DNA of 26,743 nucleotides, taken from IMG/VR virus record IMGVR_UViG_3300046003_003424, positions 1 through 26,743 of that record. One strand, given 5' to 3'. Position 1 is the first letter of the stretch, and each line of letters opens with the position of its first letter. This document shows, piece after piece, positions 7,491 to 16,016 of the stretch. The position numbers and the translations under genes were made by a program. Under the pieces are notes generated by a model. The model was given only the letters and a program-made list of their open reading frames with translations, searched no databases and had not been told where the DNA came from. Origin of the DNA: a virus.

Positions 7491-7518
7491 AAAAAAAAGG
7501 CACTATAAAAGTGCCTTT
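7491..7518 (-). terminator. Strong intrinsic terminator after the 801-aa gene
   Basis: An 8-bp perfect stem (AAAGGCAC 7496-7503 with GTGCCTTT 7511-7518) has a 7-base loop and, in the minus direction, runs straight into a tract of eight T. It lies 14 bases beyond the stop of the 801-aa gene and closes the packaging transcription unit before the accessory glycosyltransferase-like gene. Confidence 0.85.
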
Positions 7519-7532
7519 AGTAATAAAATATT

Positions 7533-9938
7533 TTATTTCAGGCCTGCTAAATTTTTAATGTCTGTCATTGGGTCCGGAACTTGTGTGCTATATTTTGGTT
7601 GCATTTTTGGTGTTGCTCCGCCTGTGATTGTTGCTACAAGTCTTTGCCATAATTGTTTAATTGGGCCTGGAGTTTCTTCTACTGGTTTTAAATCTTTAAA
7701 ATGTACTGCTATTGTTGTACCGTTGGCTAGATCAACTACTAAACTGTTTGAGAAACGGGTCTTCTCTGCTACTTTTGCTACTGTGCCTTTTTGTCCTTCT
7801 GCGGGTACATAGAATGTTTGTCCTATAAATGATTGCAGTTTGTCTGATACCTGATCTTCTGTGAATGTATCATCTTCATTTACTAATCGGTCAAATGCTT
7901 CTTCTAATGTTTCGTCTTTGCTCATCTTTTCTGTTTCACGGCGTGCTTTATCGCTGAGATTATGGATTTTGCCTATAGGATCTTTCTTCTTGCCTTTAGT
8001 TTTTTCCCAATCACCTTCGTGTTCCCAGCCTGTTAATTTGCCTGTTTTAGGATCATATTTGATTGTGTCTTTAGCTTCATTCATATTGTCATCAAACTCT
8101 TTTTTAGTTTCCCAATGGTTTTCATCACAGCAACTAAATTTGTCATCGCGTGGTTCACCACAGTATGTACATACTTCTTCATTATCATCAATATCTCGTT
8201 CTTCTGTTACTTTATATAAGTCATCAATGTCGCCTAAGTAGCCATCGCAAGCGTGTTCTTCATCGTTTGGACAATCACCTCCGCAATATTTACATTCTTC
8301 TTTATCTTCGTTTACTTCTTCTGGATAGTCTACGCCGACTTCACGGTATACTTCGCGTACCATGATACTAACATCGCTCGAACCTATTTCTTCCATTGGT
8401 GCATGGAATGATGCTACATCACTTGCAGCATTCATGATACCTTCTGGACCTGCTTTTTTAAGTAACTCACTGTGATCATCGATGCTGTTTAAGATTCTAC
8501 GTATGATCGCTGATTGTATATCTTCAATATTTGCTAATTGGTCTTCTTGGTTATCTTCTTCGTAGACCACACCATCTATGCCACTGTTGCTTGAGCCATA
8601 TGTGTTGCCTTCATCTATGTCACTACTTTCGATGTCTTGTTCTGCTGGGTAGTCCGGATCACCTATTTCATTTTCAATCTGTTGATAGATATTTGGTAGA
8701 TGTTCCTGTAGCCAATCTGCGACTAAATCACCCACATCGTGTTCTGGATCTATTCTTGCTATTTCTTGTATCTTATCAAATAGTTTGTCATCACCAATTA
8801 GATTATATAGTGCGTTGGTAGCATTTTGTCCATCAACGCCAGCTGGTAAAGGATTACTTAATAATTCAATTAGTTTATCCACGTCATCGTCGGTGTTAGG
8901 AACTGCCCATGTGCCTTCGGCTATGGTATCTGCCCAGTTGACAAATTGTTCTGCGAATTTATTTTCTTTTTTCATATTATATGCCTTGTGTACCAAAGGT
9001 AGTGCTTCTTCTAACCGATCGTCAAATGTTCGTTTCTCAAAACGTTGTTTCATTTCTTCTGTATCAATTTCTGGAATATATGAGGTTGATGTTGCTACAA
9101 ATTGTTCTTTACATCTTTGATACCCTTTCTTACCAGTCATGCGTTTTAGTGTGTTGTTTAATAGACCATGATATTCAACTGCTGCTTCTGCCATTGATTG
9201 TGTTTCTGTATCTTCAAATGTGCGATTTCTTGTGTTGTTTATGAATGGTTTTAGTTTAGCACATTCTTCTGCCATTTCACAGATGTGCTGACCTAGGTCA
9301 TCATGCATACTACCACCATGTTTGACATGTTGTGCCAGAGCACGACCTAGTCTAAGGCTTTTAACTGGTAGCTTGAAGCGTTCACCTTCCTGTGTTTCAA
9401 GATAGATGCTGTTGATATTGTGTGTGCGGGCACGGCGATTTTCTATTTCATCAAGTGCTTTAGTATGACGGACTATTAATCGCACAGGACCTTTACGTTC
9501 ATAGCTAGATTTGCGTGTACCATATAGGCTTTCGCTGATGACTTCATCTTTGTCGTAGGTACTGTCTGCTTTGCTAACCTGTTGTAGGTCTCGATGTTTT
9601 AATGTGCTTCTTGTTATATCTCTAGGTTCAAAGCTCAATAGGTTTGATTTAGCGAACCTGCGTAGTTCTTTGAGAAAGCCGTACCAATCATGGCGCTGTT
9701 CGTCTGTTAGATCGTCGCTGATATTCTTGCTAAAATAGACTTTTAGGCTGGTTTCATCGATGATGCTAAGGGTTACATTACCAAGATTTTCATCATCTAC
9801 AGTGTAGTCAAAATTGAAAAAACGTGCTTTTTCAGGATCTTGTGTGGCCTTGGCTTTATCATCACCCAAGCTAACATCCTCAAATCTATCACGGATTTTC
9901 TCAAATAGACCTTCTGCGATTTTGTTAATTTCTCTCAT
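7533..9938 (-). CDS. Large acidic protein with two Cys clusters, candidate internal virion protein
   Basis: An 801-residue protein of unknown function following gp17. Its N-terminus MREINKIAEG resembles the T4 capsid-targeting leader pattern, with a possible prohead-protease site IAE|G at residues 7-10; the same string recurs at 339-342 (TIAEGTW). Residues 471-536 form a helical region. Two Cys clusters follow: CKYCGGDC...HAC (549-564) and CTYCGEPRDDKFSCC (590-604), which look like zinc-binding knuckles. Residues 700-755 look like a small beta barrel (FYVPAEGQKGTVAKV, LVVDLANGTTIAVHF). The chain ends with MTDIKNLAGLK, a motif shared with two neighbours. The terminator at 7491 follows. The start ATG has no clear ribosome binding site and lies only 12 bases after the gp17 stop. 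It is certainly a gene; the virion role is inferred. Confidence 0.75.
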   Translation of the reverse strand: MREINKIAEGLFEKIRDRFEDVSLGDDKAKATQDPEKARFFNFDYTVDDENLGNVTLSIIDETSLKVYFSKNISDDLTDEQRHDWYGFLKELRRFAKSNLLSFEPRDITRSTLKHRDLQQVSKADSTYDKDEVISESLYGTRKSSYERKGPVRLIVRHTKALDEIENRRARTHNINSIYLETQEGERFKLPVKSLRLGRALAQHVKHGGSMHDDLGQHICEMAEECAKLKPFINNTRNRTFEDTETQSMAEAAVEYHGLLNNTLKRMTGKKGYQRCKEQFVATSTSYIPEIDTEEMKQRFEKRTFDDRLEEALPLVHKAYNMKKENKFAEQFVNWADTIAEGTWAVPNTDDDVDKLIELLSNPLPAGVDGQNATNALYNLIGDDKLFDKIQEIARIDPEHDVGDLVADWLQEHLPNIYQQIENEIGDPDYPAEQDIESSDIDEGNTYGSSNSGIDGVVYEEDNQEDQLANIEDIQSAIIRRILNSIDDHSELLKKAGPEGIMNAASDVASFHAPMEEIGSSDVSIMVREVYREVGVDYPEEVNEDKEECKYCGGDCPNDEEHACDGYLGDIDDLYKVTEERDIDDNEEVCTYCGEPRDDKFSCCDENHWETKKEFDDNMNEAKDTIKYDPKTGKLTGWEHEGDWEKTKGKKKDPIGKIHNLSDKARRETEKMSKDETLEEAFDRLVNEDDTFTEDQVSDKLQSFIGQTFYVPAEGQKGTVAKVAEKTRFSNSLVVDLANGTTIAVHFKDLKPVEETPGPIKQLWQRLVATITGGATPKMQPKYSTQVPDPMTDIKNLAGLK

Positions 9939-9943
9939 GTAAG

Positions 9944-9951
9944 TATTTATC
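9944..9951 (-). promoter_or_regulatory. Late-promoter-like octamer abutting the 801-aa gene start
   Basis: GATAAATA on the minus strand, ending five bases before the ATG at 9938 and beginning at the last base of the gp17 stop codon. If used like a T4 late promoter, the transcript would start at about the first codon and be leaderless. It may be a chance match. Confidence 0.25.
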
Positions 9952-11519
9952 TAACTAATGAAGAACGGCATGGGCTCAACTATATCTTCTAGGCTGTCTT
10001 TCATAGTATAGTCAAGTTGGCTGTCAAAGCTCTGTAGCATCTGTGCCATGCGCACTATAAGGATAAGACTCATTACCAGATCATCTGTTTCGCCTGGTTT
10101 AGCCGCATAGCTAGCACCGTGGGCTACAAATGTTTTAAGTTCTGATATTAGTGGACGGCTAACGATCATCATACGCTTGCTTTCTATTAGATTTTTAAGT
10201 TTAGCACAGGCAGATATTTTACTGCTGTTTGTAGTATTAAAGCCCTTACGATATCGTCTACCACCACCTATTTTTCTAGGCTCACTTAAAAATATACCTT
10301 TGATATTTTCTTCACCGATTTCACTGATACAGACCAATGCTGCTTCGCCCACGGTATTATTTTCTACACTGTAATAAACATTATTGGGGTTGGCATTTTC
10401 AGCTAGATATTTGGTAATTTCTGTTAGTATGCCCACCTGTTGTTGTATAGGTGTGCGATTATGTTGCCATTCTGCTACTTGTTTAAAAGTAGGCAACTCA
10501 AATACCTGTATACCGGCGGGGTCGCCGCCAGTGCCTAAACTAGGATCCAACGATACTACATAAGTATATTGTGATTCTGGCTTCTTATACCAACGTACCT
10601 GTCCTTGTCGTTCTATAGGATCTAATCCCGACATTTCAATTAAATGCCCTGGATTGATCAATGTTTCGTCCCAGATGATGAATTCACAGTCCATCTCACG
10701 ACGGAAACGTTCATCACCTAGTTGACTACGAGTCTGTACTGCCCATGCTTCGTCACGATCTGGGTGCTCATTCCAATAGCTACGGAACGCTTTAAATCCG
10801 TTAATACCCAATTCTGTGGGATTACCAAATTCATCAAATTGTTTGTTAGCGCCTTTCCATAAGGTAGCAAATTGATCTTCATCGCTGTTGGGGGTTGAAG
10901 TGATAATACATTTACCACCAGTTGCTAGTGTGGGGCTGATTGAAGTCCAAAATTCACGACCAATGGTAGGGCGGACGAACGCAAACTCATCTGCATATAG
11001 TAATGATATACTCATACCTCGACCAGTGTTTTCTGTTGTAGTAGCACTCACTATGCGACTACCATTGTCAAAGTCTATACTACCCTTGTTGTAACTCACA
11101 GCACCAGCACGTATAAAGTCAGGCACGCTTTCATAAGCGTAGCGTATACGTTGCATGATTTCCTGTGAGCCTGTGTATTTGTGTGCGGCAATCAGGATAG
11201 TGCTGTCTGGCACGAACATCGCGTACCAAAGCAAGTACCCTGCGGCACTTGTTGATTTACCTGTTTGCCGAGGCATCAGTGAGATGCTGAATCGGTAGTT
11301 ATGGTATGAATGTATTAGGCGTTTTTGATACTCAAATGGTTTATACAACATACGTCCTTGGGTAGGATGCTGTATATAGAAGTAGTTACTCATAAAGTAT
11401 TCAGGACCCGTAACAGGATCTGCGCACTTTGCGAATTCTCTTAATTGTTCTTCTGTAAAGCTCTCACGTGTATGAGGCTTCTTTACTAGAACGCTGTCTG
11501 TACCTTTTGCTGTTGCCAT
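9951..11519 (-). CDS. gp17: Terminase large subunit (gp17)
   Basis: The packaging motor and nuclease: it pumps DNA into the prohead using ATP and cuts the concatemer. The 522-residue protein has a Walker A loop (PRQTGKST, residues 83-90), a Walker B strand (LLYADE, 173-178), the coupling motif STPNS (208-212), and an RNase H-like nuclease domain with acidic residues at Asp325 (SLDPSLG), Glu386 (SVENN) and Asp479/480 (GETDD). These correspond to the T4 catalytic set. T4 gp17 is 610 aa, so this version is shorter. In T4 the small subunit gene lies next to it; here the probable gp16 gene is about 5 kb upstream, with five other genes between. Only a weak ribosome binding site (AAGATAAG) precedes the start. 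Confidence 0.95.
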   Translation of the reverse strand: MATAKGTDSVLVKKPHTRESFTEEQLREFAKCADPVTGPEYFMSNYFYIQHPTQGRMLYKPFEYQKRLIHSYHNYRFSISLMPRQTGKSTSAAGYLLWYAMFVPDSTILIAAHKYTGSQEIMQRIRYAYESVPDFIRAGAVSYNKGSIDFDNGSRIVSATTTENTGRGMSISLLYADEFAFVRPTIGREFWTSISPTLATGGKCIITSTPNSDEDQFATLWKGANKQFDEFGNPTELGINGFKAFRSYWNEHPDRDEAWAVQTRSQLGDERFRREMDCEFIIWDETLINPGHLIEMSGLDPIERQGQVRWYKKPESQYTYVVSLDPSLGTGGDPAGIQVFELPTFKQVAEWQHNRTPIQQQVGILTEITKYLAENANPNNVYYSVENNTVGEAALVCISEIGEENIKGIFLSEPRKIGGGRRYRKGFNTTNSSKISACAKLKNLIESKRMMIVSRPLISELKTFVAHGASYAAKPGETDDLVMSLILIVRMAQMLQSFDSQLDYTMKDSLEDIVEPMPFFIS

Positions 11520-11555
11520 ACTATTACTTATCTTGGCAAGATTAGGTTATTACAA

Positions 11556-11783
11556 TTACCAGGGTTTTTCGCCTGTTAGGTATGGTAAACTAAACCATAA
11601 TTTGAACCATTCTGGAGTGCCAGGTTGGATATTGTGTGTGTTTTGATACTGTATTTTTTCGTTGGCAGTTACGCTCATATTACTGCCTTCGGTGTTGACT
11701 GTACCCTCACCTTTGTATTCTTGTAGTCGACCTACGTTTTGTGTGATACCTGCTAGTTGTTTAATTTGATCTAAATCATTCAT
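11556..11783 (-). CDS. Small protein of unknown function upstream of gp17
   Basis: A 75-residue product. Residues 4-13 (LDQIKQLAGI) share a motif with the C-terminus of the 801-aa protein and with residues 813-822 of the 1086-aa protein. A possible prohead-protease site follows (RLQE, about residues 19-22). The C-terminal half ends in an aromatic-rich segment, HNIQPGTPEWFKLWFSLPYL, then TGEKPW; I have an impression that such a segment recurs in small aquatic phage proteins but cannot verify it. A GGAG site six bases before the ATG sits in the last codons of the 121-aa gene, so translation is coupled. It is too short and dissimilar to be gp16. Likely real; function unknown. Confidence 0.6.
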   Translation of the reverse strand: MNDLDQIKQLAGITQNVGRLQEYKGEGTVNTEGSNMSVTANEKIQYQNTHNIQPGTPEWFKLWFSLPYLTGEKPW

Positions 11784-11784
11784 A

Positions 11785-12150
11785 TTAAACTCCGTATTTG
11801 TTACGTTTGGGTTTGGCTACTGGACTGACTTTGTTAATTTTTTCTAATTCTTCACTGCCTTTTCCGCTGTGTTTTCTCACTTTTAGTCCAAATTCTTTAC
11901 GGGCATGATCGATGATTTCTTGATCTGCAGAACTATAACCTACAGTAACAAATTCACTTCCAATTGGACCCAATTGATCTGTTACATCATCAGGACTTTT
12001 TGCTAATGCCATACCAAATCTATAAGCAACATAAGGGTGACTGTTGTTGTCTAAGTATGGATAACTATCCACAGCTGACAGAGATTGTCGAGTTACCTTA
12101 CGAAACTCACCTCTTTCCAATGCTTCTGTGATGATCTCATTAATTTTCAC
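11785..12150 (-). CDS. Unknown protein with T4-like capsid-targeting leader
   Basis: A 121-residue protein starting at a GTG codon, with GGAG ten bases upstream. Its first residues MKINEIITEA closely resemble the T4 internal protein leader, which as I recall it reads MKTYQEFIAEA in IPIII, where the prohead protease cuts after the Glu; the site here would be ITE|A. The remainder (residues 25-60 with YPYLDNNSHPYVAYRFGMA, then a region with GYSSADQEIIDHARKEFG) is a compact domain I do not recognise, ending in a Lys-rich basic tail (PVAKPKRNKYGV). A small basic protein with a cleavable leader fits an internal head protein packed with or injected alongside DNA. That is inference; no structure or activity can be read. 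Confidence 0.62.
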   Translation of the reverse strand: MKINEIITEALERGEFRKVTRQSLSAVDSYPYLDNNSHPYVAYRFGMALAKSPDDVTDQLGPIGSEFVTVGYSSADQEIIDHARKEFGLKVRKHSGKGSEELEKINKVSPVAKPKRNKYGV

Positions 12151-12153
12151 AGA

Positions 12154-12753
12154 TTAAACACTCCAAAATTTTCTTAGATGTGCTAGAGTTGCGTCTAGAT
12201 CAGCCTCTTCACTGACGTCACCGTCTTCATCGTAAAACGCTTCTGAAGCTTGCTTAAAGGCATTATTTCTAGCATCAAAAGTTCTGCTGTCAATCATCTC
12301 ATCATCATAGTCTGCTCTTAGAGCATCATCTGTAAAATCCATAGCCCATTCTAATGTACGGGAATCTGCTTGTGGCGCTAGTAATATGCTTTTTAGACGT
12401 TTGTTGGTTAAGTGATCAAATGACTGTGATTCGTATATGTCGTCATCTTCGTCTTCGTTACCGCTGTCAATCAAGATACTGCGTAGGCTAGCTATGCTAC
12501 CTGGTTGGCGACGATCATCTATGAAGCTTTCTAGGTGTGGTGCTAGGTAACTACGGATTTGGCCACTAAATGGCCCTGGAAGATCGCGTCCATAACGTGC
12601 TAGATCACCGGCGATACCTGCAGCTTGATTAAGATGTTCTTCGAGCTGGTCTAGCATATCACTGAGATGTGTTCTATCTACACTATCTTCTTGGATAGGT
12701 CGACCTGCTTCGATAGCGTCCATCATCTCAACAAATTCTTTAAGCTCTTTCAT
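12154..12753 (-). CDS. Acidic protein of unknown function
   Basis: A 199-residue, mostly helical and strongly acidic protein. It begins MKELKEFVEMMDAIEAG, a leader-like helix similar in composition to the neighbouring proteins but without a canonical L/I-x-E cleavage site there; a possible site is PIQE at about residues 19-22. An acidic patch (NEDEDDDIYE) sits near residue 110, and the C-terminal part is a helical segment with TNKRLKSILLAPQADSRTLE and a DATLAHLRKFW ending. It lies one base after the 1086-aa gene and three bases before the 121-aa gene, clearly in one operon. No known family was recognised. Membership of the same virion-internal set is suggested by position. Confidence 0.6.
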   Translation of the reverse strand: MKELKEFVEMMDAIEAGRPIQEDSVDRTHLSDMLDQLEEHLNQAAGIAGDLARYGRDLPGPFSGQIRSYLAPHLESFIDDRRQPGSIASLRSILIDSGNEDEDDDIYESQSFDHLTNKRLKSILLAPQADSRTLEWAMDFTDDALRADYDDEMIDSRTFDARNNAFKQASEAFYDEDGDVSEEADLDATLAHLRKFWSV

Positions 12754-12754
12754 A

Positions 12755-15700
12755 TTATGCCTTAACGTCGTTGATCATTGCCTGATAATCATTCCATAGC
12801 ATATTTTGAATAGCTTCCTTGACTGCCATTGGGTTGTCACCAGGATATTCTTTCTTATACTGACGTTTAGCACGATTTAAATCAGCACCAGCGGGGATAG
12901 CAGCATCTGTTCCTGCCACTTCTTCACGTGGTGAGTTTGTGTATTCTACATCACGTTCCTTGGGGCCTTCTTCTGCAACAATTTCTTCAGCCACGGCTGG
13001 TTGTGCTTGGATAGCAACAACTGGCATACCACTTAACTTGCGGATTAGATTAACTACATCTTCTTCACCGTTAGCTGTAACGTTAATGTTGATGTCTTCT
13101 TTTACTGTATATTTTTTACCGTCCACTTCAAACTCCTTTTTTCCTTCAGCGCGAGCCTTGGCTAATGCGCCTGAGAATTCGTTACCTTCACCTACTTCTT
13201 CTTCACCGACCATTACTTCATCTTCGATAGGAGTAGTGTCAATACCTGCAGCTGCTAAAAACATTTCCTTTTTAAATCTTGAATTTTGTTGCTTGAATAT
13301 GTCTGCATGATACATAGCTAGCTCTGTGCGTTTAGCGATATCCGGAATTGATTTTAGTAGATTAGCTACCATGCGGAAATCTTTGCGTGTCGCAGCTTCA
13401 TTTAGTTCATCTTCGCTACAGCCCATACCTTCGTCCATGGCTTTTTCATCTTCACAACAGCAAGGATCTGCATTGCATTTTGAGCAACCTGCATAGGTCA
13501 ATGGACTTGCTGAATCACCTGGTACCATTGGATTGAAGTCTTCACGTGTCAGACCTGCTAGTTTAGCGATTTCTGCTAGCTCGTGTTCTGCATCTATTAG
13601 AGGTTCTTCACTGACGAAACTGTTCATTGGTGAGCCACATTCCATGGCTTCTTTGGCTTTGCTGTCACAGAAATGGCTGTATGACGTAGCACAATCACTG
13701 ATGAAGTCCTCATCATAGTGTACTAACCAACGAGCCGCTTTTGGTGTCAACTTCATTTCAATTAGTTCGTCATAGACTGCTTTAACAAATGCTTCTGAAT
13801 TAGCATCTAGCCCTGGTTGTTCGTCTGATAAGATACGACCAATAGTTTCGTAAGTATATTCACTGCTTTCTGGATTACGACCTTCTTTGACCATTTTGTG
13901 TTTTTTTAATTCTGCTTTAGAATTCTTAATCTTGTCACCAAATCCTGTAGCTTCTTCTACTTGGCCTTTTTTGTGTGCTTTCCATGTTGTAGCATAAGCG
14001 ATTGCTTTATCTTTACCAGATAAATGACCGTCTTTGCTTAAAGATTTTTTAATACCTTTAACCATACGTTCAGCTTTGGCGCCTGGAGGTGCTACTTCTT
14101 CTAATTCGCCTGGTTTCTTTGGAGCCATAACAGGTACTGGTGTTCCTTGTGGGCTATATTTTGTTCCAACTTGTTTATTAGGTTGAGGATTACCACTTGG
14201 CACATATTTTGGTGGTGGTGTAACACCCGGAGGTAATGCTTCATCCATCTTATCATGTTTAGCACGTAGCACGGCCATTTTCTCTTTGCTAGCACCTTCA
14301 CGACCTGCTTTTTGAAGTGCTTTCATGCCTTCTTTGCCATATTTCTTTTTACCTAAGTATGCTTGTAGACCGCTTTCGTCGAGATCTTTATCTTCATCAT
14401 CTTTTTGTGCGGCACCACCATAAGCACGACCTTTAACAACACGTGAGGATGATTTGCTATCAGAATCACCTTTCTCGGCACGTTCGTCTTCTTGCTTGTC
14501 TTTTAATGCTTGTAGGCGTTTGCGTTTAGCAACTGCATCGCTGTCTGGCTTAGCTGGCTCATGATCTTTAGCTGATTTAGCCGCTGATTTCATAGGCTCT
14601 TCAGTGTCGCCATCCTTGTCAAGATCTAAAAAGTCTGGTTTTGTATCTTCACTGAATTTTGCAAATCTTTCCATCAGACTTGTTGCTAGTTTGTTAACAT
14701 TTTCTTGCATATCGTCGGTCCTAAATAAATCACGTTGCCGTGGTGTTGTCATATATTTATAATAATCTGTGCCCTTTAACCCCGGTTGTTGGGTTTGTTG
14801 CGGCTGTTGAGCGGGGATCTGAGCTGATTGTGCTTGTTTTGGTGCATTGTAATCGATGTTAGTTTGCTTGGCTTTTTGTGCTAGAGTCTGTGCTCGTTTT
14901 ATAGCAGTCCTTAATTTACTAACTTCACTCGTTTTTAAAAGATAGTTAACAGTCTTGTAGTCATTTAGATTAGATTTTATTAGATTTTTTAAGAAATCGT
15001 TGTCTAACCGTTGATTTTTCTGACCAAGGTATCTTGTGCTTTTACCTATTAAGTAACGATAAAGGGCTTCAACATCTAATGGCTGTAAATGTACTGGTGG
15101 ATTATCACCAAATTCTAATTTAATCAATGGTTGTGGATTTAATCTAGCATTACTGAGTATTTCCCAATTTTTTCTAGCTATACCAACATCATTGGCCGCT
15201 TCTTGAGCTTCAGCAACCTTCTCAACCTTCTTTTGATCATCCCAATCAATTTGTGGATTATCGATGTTTGCAGTGGCAAGTTTTGCTAATCTTTCTTTTT
15301 CTACTTCGGCTTCTTTGGCTTTTCTTGCCGCATCAATATCGACTACATTAGCAGCTGGTGTAGGAGCAGTTGCTGGTCTGGTCTGCACTGGTTTGGCAAT
15401 TGGTGTTTGATCTGGTTCTTCTGGTTCTGGTGTAGTAGCTACAGGTGCTGGAGCCTGAACCTGAGCCTGTGTTTGTGCAATAATATCTTGTGGTGCTGCT
15501 TGTGGCTGTTGAGAAAATGCTAATGCGGCCTGAGCCTGTTGTTTGACATCTAATTCGCTGGCTGCTACCTGTTTAGTAAAGTCTTGAAAACGTTTTTCTT
15601 GAGCATCATATCGAGCATTAGCATCATTAACTGCCTGTGCTGCTCGAGCAATATCTTGTTGCTGTTTAGCTATGGTTGTTTTGGCTGTATCAACTACTCG

Positions 15701-16015
15701 TTTGGTTTCTTCGGCCTGATCCCCCATACGTGCCACTAATGCTTCTGTGGGGCTACTAGCTTCAGGATATTCTGCCATGGCTAACTGTAATTCTCTCTTG
15801 GCTTTGGCTATCTTGAAATCTGACGAGTCATCGGTTTTGTCAGTTGAAACTTGAGGAGTGTCTTTATACTTGTAGAATTTTTCTTCTAATTTACGGACAT
15901 CTTCTAGTAAGTCGTTACGAGGATCTACGTTTTCGTATAGAGGTTCAGGTTCCATAGAACTTGTTGGCATGTCCTTTGGAAACTTAGCTAGGATATCGTA
16001 GATATTCTCGCTCAT
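12755..16015 (-). CDS. Large mosaic protein of short phage modules
   Basis: A 1086-residue protein of unknown function built from distinct segments. Residues 35-170 are coiled-coil-like. Residues 170-225 and 390-415 are Gln/Ala/Pro linkers. Residues 295-380 form a compact domain. Residues 463-472 (LDLDKDGDTE) resemble a calcium-binding EF-hand loop. Further modules are KYGKEGMKALQKAGREGAS (558-576), the basic KDKAIAYATTWKAHKKG (668-684), a Cys cluster with CSKCNADPCCC (844-854), a helical RKDFRMVANLLKSIPDIAKR segment (877-896) and EFEVDGKKYTVKE (961-973). Several of these I associate with assorted proteins of marine T4-like phages. An exact late promoter and a good ribosome binding site precede Met436, so a shorter 651-aa product may also be made. 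Position between terminase genes suggests a head or internal protein. Confidence 0.7.
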   Translation of the reverse strand: MSENIYDILAKFPKDMPTSSMEPEPLYENVDPRNDLLEDVRKLEEKFYKYKDTPQVSTDKTDDSSDFKIAKAKRELQLAMAEYPEASSPTEALVARMGDQAEETKRVVDTAKTTIAKQQQDIARAAQAVNDANARYDAQEKRFQDFTKQVAASELDVKQQAQAALAFSQQPQAAPQDIIAQTQAQVQAPAPVATTPEPEEPDQTPIAKPVQTRPATAPTPAANVVDIDAARKAKEAEVEKERLAKLATANIDNPQIDWDDQKKVEKVAEAQEAANDVGIARKNWEILSNARLNPQPLIKLEFGDNPPVHLQPLDVEALYRYLIGKSTRYLGQKNQRLDNDFLKNLIKSNLNDYKTVNYLLKTSEVSKLRTAIKRAQTLAQKAKQTNIDYNAPKQAQSAQIPAQQPQQTQQPGLKGTDYYKYMTTPRQRDLFRTDDMQENVNKLATSLMERFAKFSEDTKPDFLDLDKDGDTEEPMKSAAKSAKDHEPAKPDSDAVAKRKRLQALKDKQEDERAEKGDSDSKSSSRVVKGRAYGGAAQKDDEDKDLDESGLQAYLGKKKYGKEGMKALQKAGREGASKEKMAVLRAKHDKMDEALPPGVTPPPKYVPSGNPQPNKQVGTKYSPQGTPVPVMAPKKPGELEEVAPPGAKAERMVKGIKKSLSKDGHLSGKDKAIAYATTWKAHKKGQVEEATGFGDKIKNSKAELKKHKMVKEGRNPESSEYTYETIGRILSDEQPGLDANSEAFVKAVYDELIEMKLTPKAARWLVHYDEDFISDCATSYSHFCDSKAKEAMECGSPMNSFVSEEPLIDAEHELAEIAKLAGLTREDFNPMVPGDSASPLTYAGCSKCNADPCCCEDEKAMDEGMGCSEDELNEAATRKDFRMVANLLKSIPDIAKRTELAMYHADIFKQQNSRFKKEMFLAAAGIDTTPIEDEVMVGEEEVGEGNEFSGALAKARAEGKKEFEVDGKKYTVKEDININVTANGEEDVVNLIRKLSGMPVVAIQAQPAVAEEIVAEEGPKERDVEYTNSPREEVAGTDAAIPAGADLNRAKRQYKKEYPGDNPMAVKEAIQNMLWNDYQAMINDVKA
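14708..14722 (-). promoter_or_regulatory. Ribosome binding site and possible internal start in the 1086-aa gene
   Basis: Read on the minus strand, TTTAGGACCGACGATATG places AGGA eight bases before an in-frame ATG (Met436, 14708-14710). The peptide that would start there, MQENVNKLATSLMERFAKF, looks like a natural N-terminal helix. It lies about 44 bases downstream of the TATAAATA at 14754-14761. Confidence 0.4.
14754..14761 (-). promoter_or_regulatory. Exact late promoter octamer inside the 1086-aa gene
   Basis: TATAAATA on the minus strand, a perfect match to the T4 late consensus, inside codons for TDYYKYM (residues about 416-422). A ribosome binding site and in-frame ATG follow 44 bases downstream, consistent with an internal transcript encoding residues 436-1086. 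A codon-driven chance match is possible. Confidence 0.4.
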
Positions 16016-16016
16016 A

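Noticed and set aside
7474-7503. GTG start at 7503 for the glycosyltransferase-like gene
   Set aside because: The codon lies within the terminator stem, and the residues it adds (MPFFSVISRC) are translated from the terminator T tract. The ATG at 7473 is more plausible.
7861-9244. Several plus-strand open frames of 70-126 codons opposite the 801-aa gene
   Set aside because: They are complements of a long real gene, with low-complexity Leu/Ser/His-rich translations, no ribosome binding sites and no recognisable motifs.
14101-14301. 66-codon minus-strand frame inside the 1086-aa gene
   Set aside because: It is a shifted-frame shadow of the larger gene, with no ribosome binding site or motif.
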